This document shows, one piece after another, positions 24,222 to 33,757 of a stretch of 52,223 bases of DNA. The notes beneath the pieces were generated by a model that saw nothing but the letters and a program-made list of their open reading frames with translations, had not been told where the DNA came from and made no database searches. Source of the stretch: CAZAAW01 sp964483325 (GTDB taxonomy: Bacteria; Pseudomonadota; Alphaproteobacteria; Rhizobiales; Kaistiaceae); assembly GCA_964483325.1 (NCBI GenBank), contig CAZAAW010000017.1:1-52223 (forward strand), in the 5' to 3' direction. Position numbers and translations under genes: made by a program. The stretch's first letter is position 1. The number at the start of each line of letters is the position of its first letter.

Positions 24222-24731
24222 TCAAGCCGAGCGCGGCGCCGGCCGCATGAAGGCGAAAAGCAGGATGAGCGGCCCGAAGGTGAGGGCGACGTCGGCGAGG
24301 TTGAAGACGAACAGTGTCCGGCTGCCGAAATGCAGCAGCAGGAAGTCGATCACGTGTCCATGCACCAGCCGGTCGATGAGGTTGCCGAGGGCGCCGCCGA
24401 CGATCAGGGCGAAGCCGAGCGCGGCGGGCATGCCGCCATCGCGGGAGCGGGCCCAGAAGATGGCGACGAGGACGGTGATCGCCAGCGTGCCGACGATGAG
24501 GCCGGTGGCGCTGAAGCCGGCGAACAGGCTGAAGGCGATGCCGGTATTGTAGGTGCGGTAGAGCGCCAGGATGGGCAGGATGTCGATGGCCTCGCCCAGC
24601 GCCAGCCAGTTTTCGGCTGCCAGCTTCGCCAGCTGGTCGAGGATCAGGACGCCGATGACGATGGCAAGGCCGATCGGCGACAGCGGTCCCGGCGGCCGCG
24701 GCGGGGCTTGCGTTTGGCTTGCTGGGGTCAC
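24222..24731 (-). CDS. lspA: Lipoprotein signal peptidase LspA
   Basis: Inner-membrane aspartyl peptidase that cleaves signal peptides of diacylated prolipoproteins. 169 residues from the GTG at 24731, with about four transmembrane helices (LAIVIGVLILDQLAKL, then GLIVGTLAITVLVAIFWA and others). The catalytic aspartates are in GGALGNLIDRLVHGHVIDF and FNLADVAL; the family motif YNTGIAFSL is present. The start overlaps the stop of the TrmH gene (GTGA), so it is the third gene of the methyltransferase operon. Confidence 0.94.
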   Translation of the reverse strand: MTPASQTQAPPRPPGPLSPIGLAIVIGVLILDQLAKLAAENWLALGEAIDILPILALYRTYNTGIAFSLFAGFSATGLIVGTLAITVLVAIFWARSRDGGMPAALGFALIVGGALGNLIDRLVHGHVIDFLLLHFGSRTLFVFNLADVALTFGPLILLFAFMRPAPRSA

Positions 24732-25582
24732 CCGGGTCTCCCGTCGGCATGTGGCAGCTTCAGTGCGTCGCGGCGCAGCTCGAACAGCATGATGCCGGTC
24801 GCGACGGCAAGATTGAGGGAATCGGCGGCCCCGGACATGGGAATCCTGACCAGCCTGTCGCAGGCCTCGGCGAGCCGGTCGCTGAGGCCGGCCTGTTCGT
24901 TGCCCATCACCAGCAGCACGGGCCCGGGACCGGCCGGCTCCCGGTAGTCCTGCCGCGCGGCGAGGTGGGTTCCCACCACGATGCCCGGCCAGCGGTCGCG
25001 CCAGACGAGAAACTCGCCGACGCTCATGCGGGCGAGCGGGACGTGGAACAGCGATCCCATCGTGGCGCGCACCGCCTCGACGCCGAACGGGTCGACGGTT
25101 TCGCCGACGAGGATAACGCCGGCGGCGCCGACGGCATCGACCGTGCGGATGATGGTGCCGAGATTGCCGGGATCGCGCACCGCCTCGAGAGCCACCCACA
25201 GCGCGTCCGGCGCCGGCGTGATCGCCGCCGGTGCGACGAGGCGCTGCTCGAAGACGCCGACCACCATCTGCGGATTGTCGCGGCGGGTGATCTTGCCGAG
25301 CACCGCCGGGCTGACGACGAGGATGTCGCCGCCGCGTGCTCGCGCGGTGGCGGCGGCCTTCTGCACCATCGGCTGCGCCGCAACCTCGGCGGCATGGATG
25401 AGCGTGCGCACCGGCCAGCCCTTTTCCAGCGCGTCGGTGACGAGCTTCAGCCCTTCGCCGAGGAAGAGGCCGCTGTCGCGCCGGTTCTTCGCCAGCGCCA
25501 GGGCGCGGATGTCCTTGATGCGCGGATTGGCGAGGCTGGTGATGGTCAGCACTTCGCCGGGCCGGATGCGGCTGTCGCTCAT
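24728..25582 (-). CDS. TrmH-family (SpoU) RNA methyltransferase
   Basis: 2'-O-ribose methyltransferase of the SPOUT class acting on tRNA or rRNA; 284 residues. An N-terminal substrate-binding domain (SLANPRIKDIRALALAKNR and FLGEGLKLVTDAL) precedes the knotted SAM-binding domain. The latter contains ALEAVRDPGNLGTIIRTVDA, then VMGNEQAGLSD and IPMSGAADSLNLAVATGIML. It overlaps the upstream methyltransferase and downstream lspA by 4 bases each. The exact nucleotide target cannot be assigned. Confidence 0.92.
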   Translation of the reverse strand: MSDSRIRPGEVLTITSLANPRIKDIRALALAKNRRDSGLFLGEGLKLVTDALEKGWPVRTLIHAAEVAAQPMVQKAAATARARGGDILVVSPAVLGKITRRDNPQMVVGVFEQRLVAPAAITPAPDALWVALEAVRDPGNLGTIIRTVDAVGAAGVILVGETVDPFGVEAVRATMGSLFHVPLARMSVGEFLVWRDRWPGIVVGTHLAARQDYREPAGPGPVLLVMGNEQAGLSDRLAEACDRLVRIPMSGAADSLNLAVATGIMLFELRRDALKLPHADGRPG

Positions 25583-26490
25583 CCGGCGGCCCAGCGGCTG
25601 AAGAGCGACGTCGAGAGCCGCCGCCCGCCGCCCGTCTCGCGCAGCAGGAGCTCGCCCGATTCAAGCCGGCCGTCGAGGCCGGCCAGCGTCTCGGCGGCGA
25701 GCTCGTGGATCGACATGAAGGAGGCGCGGATGGAATAGGCGGTGAGGATCAGGAACAGCGGCTGCTCCGACAGCAGGCGGCGGCAGATGCGCATCATCTC
25801 CGGCAGGTGCAGGAAGAGATCCCAGACCTCGCCCTTGGGGCCACGGCCGAATTTCGGCGGATCGAGGATGATGCCGTCATAGCGGCTGCCGCGGCGCTCC
25901 TCGCGCTGCACGAAGCGCATGGCGTCGTCCATGATCCATCGCACCGGCAGATCCGTGAGGCCGGCCAGCGCCTGGTTGTCGCGCGCCCAGCCGATCGCCT
26001 TTTTCGAGGCGTCGACATGGGTGACCGTGGCGCCGGCTTCGGCCGCGACGAAGGAGGCAAGGCCGGTGTAGCCGAAGAGGTTCAGCACCCGGGTGGGGCG
26101 GCCGGCGGCGCGCAGCAGGCCGGCCATCCACGACCAGTGCGTTTCCTGCTCCGGGAACAGGCCGACATGGCGGAAGGCGGTGAAGCGGCCGAGAAAGGCG
26201 ATGCCGCCATAGCGCATCGGCCAGGTCTCCGGCAGCGGTGTGCGGTAGCGCCAGCGGCCGTCGGAATCCTCGTCCTTGGCGCCGGTGAACACCGCATCGG
26301 CGCGCTCCCAGTCGGCTGCCTTCAGCCGCCGCTGCCACATCGCCTGCGGCTCCGGCCGGACGATGCGGTAGCGGCCGTAGCGCTCCAGCTTCTCGCCCTC
26401 GCCGGAATCGAGCAGGGCATAATCCTCCCAGCCCTCGGTCTCGAGCATCAGCGGTGTGAAGGGCGACGCGGCGTTGGCGATGGCGTTCAT
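25579..26490 (-). CDS. Class I SAM-dependent methyltransferase (RlmI/RlmK-like)
   Basis: A 303-residue Rossmann methyltransferase resembling rRNA cytosine-5 enzymes. The SAM motif is VLNLFGYTGLASFVAAEAGA, with acidic motif II in HVDASKKAIGWARDN and motif IV DPPKFGRGPKGE. Start: ATG at 26490 (MNAIANAASPFTPLML); the frame is open further upstream without similarity. First gene of a three-gene operon with a TrmH methyltransferase and lspA, so a role in RNA modification is likely. Confidence 0.88.
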   Translation of the reverse strand: MNAIANAASPFTPLMLETEGWEDYALLDSGEGEKLERYGRYRIVRPEPQAMWQRRLKAADWERADAVFTGAKDEDSDGRWRYRTPLPETWPMRYGGIAFLGRFTAFRHVGLFPEQETHWSWMAGLLRAAGRPTRVLNLFGYTGLASFVAAEAGATVTHVDASKKAIGWARDNQALAGLTDLPVRWIMDDAMRFVQREERRGSRYDGIILDPPKFGRGPKGEVWDLFLHLPEMMRICRRLLSEQPLFLILTAYSIRASFMSIHELAAETLAGLDGRLESGELLLRETGGGRRLSTSLFSRWAAG

Positions 26491-26673
26491 GGGCGATCCG
26501 GCGCCGCGGTGCGGCTGATGCCCGCTTGATACGCGCCGGCGCAGGGCGATGCCAAGGCCGGTGCCGTCCGGCACCGCTTGCCCGCCGGCAAATCACGATG
26601 CAACCTTTGGCGTGGCATCAGGCTTGCAGCATAGGCGTGCGTTTGAAAGCGAACTGGGCTGCGGACGAAACTC

Positions 26674-27351
26674 ATGATCATCACCGGCGAATTCCGCATT
26701 TCTGCCAGCCGCGATGCCGTCTGGACGGCGCTGCGCGATCCGGACATGCTGCGACAGATCATCCCGGGCTGCCGCGCGCTGACGCGCCATCCCGACGGCG
26801 CCGTCGAGGCGACCCTTGCCGCTGCGGTGGGGCCGCAGGACGCCGAGTTCCGCGTCGAGGCGCGGCCGATCGAGGTCGATGCGCCGGCACGCCTGAAGGT
26901 GGCCGCCAGGGCCGACGGCGGCGAGGCGGGGACGGCGCATGGCACCGTCACGATCAGCCTTGCCGACGATGGCGGCGGCACGATCCTGCGCTATCGCGCC
27001 GAGGGGGAGGTGACGGGCCGGCTGGAACAGGCCGGCGGCGCGCTGGTGGATGCCACCGGCAAGCGTCTCGCCCATGAGCTTTTCCATAACCTGGCGGCGC
27101 GGCTGGCGCGCGATTCCGGCTTCACCGACCGGCTGGATCATACCATGGCAGGGGTGCCGCTCCTCGGCGACGAACCCAGCGAGGATGTCGTCGTGGACAA
27201 GATGGAGGAGGCCGGCGAGATCGCCCGCCAGGCCGAGGAGCGGATCGAGGTCGCCGCCGGCCGCGGCGTCCTCGGCGGCCCCGTCATGTGGGGCGTCCTG
27301 GCCCTCCTGGTGGTGATCATCGTGATCTATTTCCTGAGCCGGCCCGCCTGA
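26674..27351 (+). CDS. CoxG-family SRPBCC protein with C-terminal anchor
   Basis: A 225-residue START/SRPBCC-fold protein of the CO dehydrogenase subunit G type. It starts MIITGEFRISASRDAVWTAL, then DPDMLRQIIPGCRALTR, and GTVTISLADDGGGTILRYRA in the sheet region. The C-terminus is a single transmembrane helix (VMWGVLALLVVIIVIYFL), as in CoxG proteins that dock to the membrane. No coxMSL or other molybdenum hydroxylase genes are nearby, so it is a solitary copy with unknown client. No strong Shine-Dalgarno is seen. Confidence 0.85.
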   Translation: MIITGEFRISASRDAVWTALRDPDMLRQIIPGCRALTRHPDGAVEATLAAAVGPQDAEFRVEARPIEVDAPARLKVAARADGGEAGTAHGTVTISLADDGGGTILRYRAEGEVTGRLEQAGGALVDATGKRLAHELFHNLAARLARDSGFTDRLDHTMAGVPLLGDEPSEDVVVDKMEEAGEIARQAEERIEVAAGRGVLGGPVMWGVLALLVVIIVIYFLSRPA

Positions 27352-27504
27352 CGGCGCGGCAATTTTCGCACCGCCGGCTGTCAGGCGACTGCCGCGAAGC
27401 ATCCGCTGCCGCTTCGGTTGAAGCCGATGCGTTGATCTTGCGCATTGCATTCCTGAATTTGGTCATGCCATGTCGGTTGCAGCCAATGCTTCCGCGAGTT
27501 CCTC

Positions 27505-27521
27505 TTTAGTCCAGTTCCAAT
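27505..27521. promoter_or_regulatory. Irr-box-like site at bfd start
   Basis: TTTAGTC-CAG-TTCCAAT matches about 10 of 14 positions of the remembered Irr motif TTTAGAA-N3-TTCTAAA. It runs into the bfd start codon. It shares the core (read in reverse) TTGGAACTG with the site in front of bfr. Confidence 0.35.
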
Positions 27522-27816
27522 GATACTGTGCTCCTGCAATGTGCTGACCCAGGCGAACATCGAGGCTGCCGCCCAGGTTCTTGCCGAGACTTTTCCGGGG
27601 CGGCCGGTTACGCCTGCCGGCGTCTTCAAGGTTCTCGGCTACCGGCCGCGCTGCGGCACCTGCTTCGAGCTGGTGCGCCGCCTGCTGCGCGACATGGAGA
27701 TGCCGCTGACCTGTCCGGAGCCGCTCGATGCCGCCGCCGAGCTGGGCGTGCGGACGACGATCGTGGTGGAGGAAACCGTGATTGTGGAGGAGACGCTTCT
27801 GGTCCTGGCGAAATAG
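27520..27816 (+). CDS. bfd: Bacterioferritin-associated ferredoxin Bfd
   Basis: Small [2Fe-2S] protein that reduces bacterioferritin to release stored iron. 98 residues. The cluster ligands are Cys4 and Cys6 in MILCSCNVLT and Cys45 and Cys48 in RCGTCFE, the standard BFD arrangement. The tail after residue 70 (VVEETVIVEETLLVLAK) is an extra acidic/valine segment not typical of the ~64-residue E. coli protein. No Shine-Dalgarno is visible, yet the start is fixed by the conserved N-terminus. bfr follows 69 bases downstream. Confidence 0.92.
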   Translation: MILCSCNVLTQANIEAAAQVLAETFPGRPVTPAGVFKVLGYRPRCGTCFELVRRLLRDMEMPLTCPEPLDAAAELGVRTTIVVEETVIVEETLLVLAK

Positions 27817-27853
27817 CCCCAGGCGTTTGACGACCCGGCGTGCGGCACTATAG

Positions 27854-27870
27854 ATTGGAACTGTTCAAAA
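27854..27870. promoter_or_regulatory. Irr-box-like site upstream of bfr
   Basis: ATTGGAA-CTG-TTCAAAA is a near-dyad matching about 11 of 14 positions of the remembered Irr motif TTTAGAA-N3-TTCTAAA. It lies 15 bases before the bfr ATG, in a position suited for repression. Bacterioferritin genes are recalled as Irr targets in rhizobia, and irr is encoded in this window. Confidence 0.45.
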
Positions 27871-27885
27871 TTTGGAGCAGGGTCC

Positions 27886-28371
27886 ATGAAGGGTGAACCC
27901 CGGGTCATCGAATATCTCAACGCGGCGCTTCGGCTCGAGCTCGGCGCCGTGAACCAGTACTGGCTGCACTTCCGTCTGGTGGAAGACTGGGGCTACGGCA
28001 AGCTCGCCAAGAAGGAGCGCGCCGAGTCGATCGAGGAGATGCATCACGCCGACCGGCTGGTCGAGCGCATCGTCTTCCTCGAAGGCATGCCGAACATGCA
28101 GCAGATCGCGCCGCTGCGCATCGGCCAGAACGTGCGCGAGGTGCTGGAGGCGGATCTCGCCGGCGAATACGAAGCCCGCACGCTCTATCGCGAGGCGCGC
28201 GACGTCTGCCGTGCCGAGGGCGACTATGTGTCGATGGACCTCTTCCAGGACCTGCTGAGCGACGAGGAAGGGCACATCAACTTCCTTGAGTCGCAGCTCA
28301 ACCTGCTCAAGGATATCGGTGAGCAGCTTTACGGCCAGCTCCAGGCCGAGCCGAGCAGTTCGGCCGACTGA
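27886..28371 (+). CDS. bfr: Bacterioferritin
   Basis: Haem-containing 24-mer iron storage protein; 161 residues. Ferroxidase ligands are Glu18 (LRLELGAVNQY), Glu51 and His54 in IEEMHHADR, with further Glu and His in LLSDEEGHINFLE. Haem ligand Met52 is present. It follows bfd (69 bases), the usual storage/release pair, with a possible Irr site in between. The GGAG/AGGG region lies just upstream of the ATG. Confidence 0.96.
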   Translation: MKGEPRVIEYLNAALRLELGAVNQYWLHFRLVEDWGYGKLAKKERAESIEEMHHADRLVERIVFLEGMPNMQQIAPLRIGQNVREVLEADLAGEYEARTLYREARDVCRAEGDYVSMDLFQDLLSDEEGHINFLESQLNLLKDIGEQLYGQLQAEPSSSAD

Positions 28372-28398
28372 GACCGGCCATGACCGAAGCGGAGAGAC

Positions 28399-29895
<1,497 letters not shown>

Positions 29896-29924
29896 AGCGG
29901 AGGCGCCGTTGTCACTTGCCGGAC

Positions 29925-30959
29925 TTACCCGGCGTGCCAGCGCTTGCCCTCCAGCGCCACGGCGAAATGGCGCGGATCGCGGACGAAGGCGGCGATGCCG
30001 GCGAGCGCCGGGTAGGGATGGGTGATGATCGCCGTCGTGAAGCCTTCCATCACGGCGCGGTGCGGCGCCTTGTCGACGAAGCCCTCGCGGAAGCCGCCGC
30101 GCTTCAGGAAGGGGGCGATGCGGCCGGTGATGCCGCCGCCGAGATAGACGCCGCCGGTCGGCATGAAGACCAGGGCGAGATTGCCGGCATAGCGGCCGAG
30201 ATAGGTGGCGAAGAGGTCGAGCGTGTCGACCGCCGCCGGATCGCCAGCCGGCCCGGCCGCGGCGGTGATCTCCGACGGCCGCGTCCATCGCGGCGTCTCG
30301 CCGTCGGCGGCGACGACGGCCCGGTAGAGGCGCACCATGCCCTCGCCGGAGAGGATCTGCTCGCCGCTCACCCGCCCGCCGATGCGCTCGATGTGGTGCC
30401 AGATCTCCTCCTCCCGCGGCGTGCGCGGGCCGATGTCGAGATGCCCGCCTTCGCCGGGAACGGGAACCCAGCGGCCGCCGGCATGGAGGAGGGCGCCGGC
30501 GCCGAGGCCAGTCCCGGGCCCCAGCACGAGCCGCGGGCCGGTCGCGACGCGGCGGTCCGGCCCGATCACGTCGATCTCCTCGTCCGCGAGGCCCGGCAGG
30601 CTGAGCGACAGGGCCTCGAAGTCGTTGAGCAGAATGACGTCGTGGAAGCCGAGCTCGGCGACCATCCGGCCCGGCGTGCAGACCCAAGCGCAATTGGTGA
30701 GAGGAATCTCCTCGCCCTGGATGACGCCGGCAATGGCGAGCACGGCCGAGACCGGTCGTTCGCCGGCATAGGCGTCCAGCATGGCGGCGACGGCGTCGTC
30801 CATCGTGGCGAAGTCCGCCGTGCCGACGGTGTGCGTCGGGCTGATGGCGCCGGCGCGGTCGACCACCGCGAAGCGGGCGTTGGTGCCGCCGACATCGCCG
30901 ATCAGCGCCGGCAGCGGCGCCAGGGCTTCCGGGGCGTCCGTCTCGGCCGGCAGGGTCAC
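29925..30959 (-). CDS. glk: Glucokinase
   Basis: ROK-unrelated Glk-type glucokinase of 344 residues (ATP + glucose to glucose 6-phosphate). ATP-binding GDVGGTNARFAVVD is near the N-terminus; LLNDFEALSLSLP, VLGPGTGLGAGAL and VPGEGGHLDIGP carry catalytic and sugar-binding residues. GGVYLGGGITGRIAPFL is the second nucleotide-binding motif. The start is GTG at 30959. It converges on glpK with 29 bases between the genes and is divergent from the nucleoside importer operon. Confidence 0.94.
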   Translation of the reverse strand: MTLPAETDAPEALAPLPALIGDVGGTNARFAVVDRAGAISPTHTVGTADFATMDDAVAAMLDAYAGERPVSAVLAIAGVIQGEEIPLTNCAWVCTPGRMVAELGFHDVILLNDFEALSLSLPGLADEEIDVIGPDRRVATGPRLVLGPGTGLGAGALLHAGGRWVPVPGEGGHLDIGPRTPREEEIWHHIERIGGRVSGEQILSGEGMVRLYRAVVAADGETPRWTRPSEITAAAGPAGDPAAVDTLDLFATYLGRYAGNLALVFMPTGGVYLGGGITGRIAPFLKRGGFREGFVDKAPHRAVMEGFTTAIITHPYPALAGIAAFVRDPRHFAVALEGKRWHAG

Positions 30960-31065
30960 GCGCCGCGGTCCCTGGCCAGGACTTCCGGCCCGTACCGTCC
31001 CGGCGATGACGACTGGAATGTCACAAGAAAGCGCATGAAAATTCCCGCAGGTCGTGCAAAGTTGA

Positions 31066-31081
31066 TTGACCGGACGGGCAA
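31066..31081. promoter_or_regulatory. RutR-like palindrome upstream of nucleoside importer operon
   Basis: TTGACCG-GA-CGGGCAA is a 16-base dyad (6 of 7 arm positions symmetric) matching 11 of 14 fixed positions of the RutR box TTGACCA-NN-TGGTCAA. It lies about 75 bases before the start of the binding-protein gene. A similar site precedes preTA. Confidence 0.45.
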
Positions 31082-31154
31082 ATTTTCAGGCCGTCCAGGC
31101 CGGTAGACTAGTGGGGGTGGTCCCGGCGCACCCTGTCAAGAAGTGGGAACCGAC

Positions 31155-32144
31155 ATGCTTCGCAAGCTCATGGGCGTGGCCTTTGCTGCGGTGATCGCCG
31201 CGCCGGCCCTCGCCGCAGAACCAGCACTCGTCTATGACGTCGGCACCAAGTTCGACAAGTCGTTCAACGAAGCCGCCTTTACCGGCGCCGACCGCTACGC
31301 CAAGGAACACGGAATCACGTTCCGCGAGTTCGAGGTGCAGAACGACGCCCAGCGCGAACAGGCGCTGCGCAATTTCGCCCGCCGCGGCAACAGCCCGATC
31401 ATCGCCGTCGGCTTCCTCAACAAGCCGGCCGTCGAGACCGTGGCGAAGGAATTCCCGGACATCCAGTTCGCCATCATCGACGATGTCGTCGACCTGCCGA
31501 ACGTCCGCTCCATCACCTTCAAGGAGGAGGAGGGGTCCTATCTGGTGGGCGTGCTCGCCGCCATGGCCAGCCAGACCCACAAGGTCGGCTTCGTCGGCGG
31601 CATGGATATCGGCCTCATCCGCAAGTTCGCCTGCGGCTATGTGCAGGGCGTCCGTTCGGTCGATCCGGGCATCGAGATCTTCCAGAACATGACCGGCGAT
31701 ACCGGCGCCGCCTTCAATGATCCGGTCAAGGGCGGCGAACTCGCCAAGTCGCAGTTCGACCGCGGCGCCGACGTGGTCTACCACGCCGCCGGCGGCACCG
31801 GCCTCGGTGTCCTGCAGGCGGCAGCCGACGCCGGCAAGCTCGGCATCGGCGTCGATTCCAACCAGAACTACCTGCATCCGGGCAATGTGCTGACCTCGAT
31901 GCTGAAGCGCGTCGACGTCGCCGTCTACAACACGCTCGACGATGCGGCGAACGGCAAGTGGACGTCCGGCCACCAGACCCTCGGCCTCAAGGAAGGCGGC
32001 GTCGGCTGGGCGCTCGACGACAACAACGCCTCGCTGATCACGCCGGAGATGAAGGCCGCTGTCGAGGACGCCACCGCCAAGATCATTTCCGGCGAGGTGA
32101 CGGTCCACGACTACATGGCCGACAACACCTGCCCGGCGACCTGA
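31155..32144 (+). CDS. BMP-family nucleoside-binding lipoprotein-like protein
   Basis: Periplasmic substrate-binding protein of the BMP/PnrA family that binds nucleosides for an ABC importer; 329 residues from the ATG at 31155. The frame opens 12 bases earlier at GTG; GGGAA lies 5 bases upstream of the ATG. Signal peptide MLRKLMGVAFAAVIAAPALA with a normal signal peptidase site (ALA/AEP) and no lipobox Cys. Family motifs: VGTKFDKSFNEAAFTGADRY, then VGFVGGMDIGLIRKFACGY, and YHAAGGTGLGVLQAA. First gene of a seven-gene importer and salvage run. Confidence 0.94.
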   Translation: MLRKLMGVAFAAVIAAPALAAEPALVYDVGTKFDKSFNEAAFTGADRYAKEHGITFREFEVQNDAQREQALRNFARRGNSPIIAVGFLNKPAVETVAKEFPDIQFAIIDDVVDLPNVRSITFKEEEGSYLVGVLAAMASQTHKVGFVGGMDIGLIRKFACGYVQGVRSVDPGIEIFQNMTGDTGAAFNDPVKGGELAKSQFDRGADVVYHAAGGTGLGVLQAAADAGKLGIGVDSNQNYLHPGNVLTSMLKRVDVAVYNTLDDAANGKWTSGHQTLGLKEGGVGWALDDNNASLITPEMKAAVEDATAKIISGEVTVHDYMADNTCPAT

Positions 32145-32155
32145 GCCTCAGGCAC

Positions 32156-32185
32156 GGGGCCGGCGGCGCTGTCGCTGCCGGCCCC
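32156..32185 (+). other. Strong hairpin between binding protein and ATPase genes
   Basis: GGGGCCGGC pairs with GCCGGCCCC, extended by GGCG/CGCT, with loop CTGT: a 13-base stem. It lies 11 bases after the binding-protein stop and 24 bases before the ATPase start. There is no T-run. Such hairpins often stabilise the upstream mRNA so the binding protein is made in excess. Confidence 0.6.
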
Positions 32186-32209
32186 GATGCCACAGCAACC
32201 GGACGATCC

Positions 32210-33754
32210 GTGCAGGCTGGAGCAGCGCCCCCCGCCATCGAGCTGGTCGGCATCGACAAGAGCTTCGGGCCGGTCCATGCGAACCGCAACATCAACCTGC
32301 GGGTCGAGAAGGGCACGATCCACGGCATTGTCGGCGAGAACGGCGCTGGCAAGTCGACGCTGATGTCGATCCTGTTCGGCTTCTATCAGGCCGATGCCGG
32401 CGAGATCCGCGTCGGCGGCCGTCCCATCGTCATCCATGACAGCCGCGCCGCCATCGCTGCCGGCATCGGCATGGTGCACCAGCATTTCATGCTGGTCGAC
32501 AATTTCACCGTGCTGGAAAATGTCGTGCTCGGCGCCGAGGGTGGAGCCGTGCTGCGCGGCGGTCTTGCCCGCGCCCGCGCCGAGCTGAAGCGGCTGGAGG
32601 AGGAATACGCCCTCCAGGTCGATCCGGACGCCCGCATCGAGGAACTGCCGGTCGGTCTCCAGCAGCGGGTCGAGATCCTCAAGGCGCTGTTCCGCAACGC
32701 CGAGGTGCTGATCCTCGACGAGCCGACCGGCGTGCTGACGCCGGCCGAGGCCGATCATCTCTTCCGCATCCTTCGCCAGCTCAAGGAGCAGGGAAAGACG
32801 ATCATCCTCATCACCCACAAGCTGCGCGAGATCATGGCGGTGACCGACACTGTCTCGGTCATGCGGCGCGGCGAGATGGTCGCGACGATGAGGACCGCCG
32901 AGACGACGGTGGAGGAGATCGCCGAGGCGATGGTCGGCCGGCGCGTCCTGCTGCGCGTCGACAAGTCGGCCGCCGCGCCCGGCGACATTCTCCTGTCGGT
33001 CGAACGCCTGACGGTGCGGGACGGCCGTGGCGTCACCATGGTCGACGACGTGTCGTTCGACGTCAGGGCAGGGGAGATCGTCGGCATTGCCGGCGTCGCC
33101 GGCAACGGCCAGTCCGAACTGCTGGAGACGATCGCCGGCATCCGCCGCGCAGCATCGGGCACGGTGCGGCTGAAGGGAGAGGCGATCGACGTCACCGGCC
33201 GGGCCGACCCGGAAATGCTGCGCCGGCGCGGTCTCGGCCATGTGCCGGAAGACCGCCATCACATGGGCCTGGTGCTGCCTTTCGCCGAGTACGAGAACGC
33301 CATCCTCGGCTTCCAGTACGACGCGGCCTACACCAACGGCCCCTTCCTCGACATCGCCGCCATCCGCGCCGATGCTGCCGCCAAGATCGAGGCCTACGAC
33401 ATCCGGCCGCCGGACTGCCGCCTCACGACGGCGAATTTCTCCGGCGGCAACCAGCAGAAGATCGTCGTGGCGCGCGAGATCGAGCGCGATCCGGCGGTCC
33501 TGCTGATCGGCCAGCCGACGCGCGGCGTCGACATCGGCGCCATCGAGGCGATCCACCGCCGCATCGTCGCTCTGCGCGATGCCGGCAAGGCCATCCTCCT
33601 GGTGTCGGTCGAACTGGACGAGATACGCTCGCTGTCGGACCGCATCCTGGTGATGTTCGCCGGGCGCATCGTCGGCGAGCGCGGCCCGGACGCCAGCGAG
33701 CAGGAGCTTGGACTGATGATGGCCGGCATCGAGAGCCGGGAAGCCGCGGAGTAG
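32210..33754 (+). CDS. Nucleoside ABC transporter, duplicated ATPase
   Basis: Energy-coupling subunit with two ABC domains in one 514-residue chain. The first P-loop is GENGAGKSTL at about residues 43-52, with QQRVEILKALF and LILDEPTGVLTP. The second half has a degenerate P-loop GVAGNGQSE, signature FSGGNQQKIVVARE and LLIGQPTRGVDIGAIE. This arrangement is standard for YufO/NupB-type and sugar importers. No ATG lies at the start of the domain; the GTG at 32210 is the best candidate but lacks a strong Shine-Dalgarno. Permease 1 begins 3 bases after it. Confidence 0.93.
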   Translation: MQAGAAPPAIELVGIDKSFGPVHANRNINLRVEKGTIHGIVGENGAGKSTLMSILFGFYQADAGEIRVGGRPIVIHDSRAAIAAGIGMVHQHFMLVDNFTVLENVVLGAEGGAVLRGGLARARAELKRLEEEYALQVDPDARIEELPVGLQQRVEILKALFRNAEVLILDEPTGVLTPAEADHLFRILRQLKEQGKTIILITHKLREIMAVTDTVSVMRRGEMVATMRTAETTVEEIAEAMVGRRVLLRVDKSAAAPGDILLSVERLTVRDGRGVTMVDDVSFDVRAGEIVGIAGVAGNGQSELLETIAGIRRAASGTVRLKGEAIDVTGRADPEMLRRRGLGHVPEDRHHMGLVLPFAEYENAILGFQYDAAYTNGPFLDIAAIRADAAAKIEAYDIRPPDCRLTTANFSGGNQQKIVVAREIERDPAVLLIGQPTRGVDIGAIEAIHRRIVALRDAGKAILLVSVELDEIRSLSDRILVMFAGRIVGERGPDASEQELGLMMAGIESREAAE

Positions 33755-33757
33755 CCG

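Noticed and set aside
23531..24250. Ile/Val-rich open frame opposite the acidic protein gene
   Set aside because: The run of Ile and Val is the complement of GAC, GAT and GAG codons; the minus strand has the DUF2934-like head, a start and a stop.
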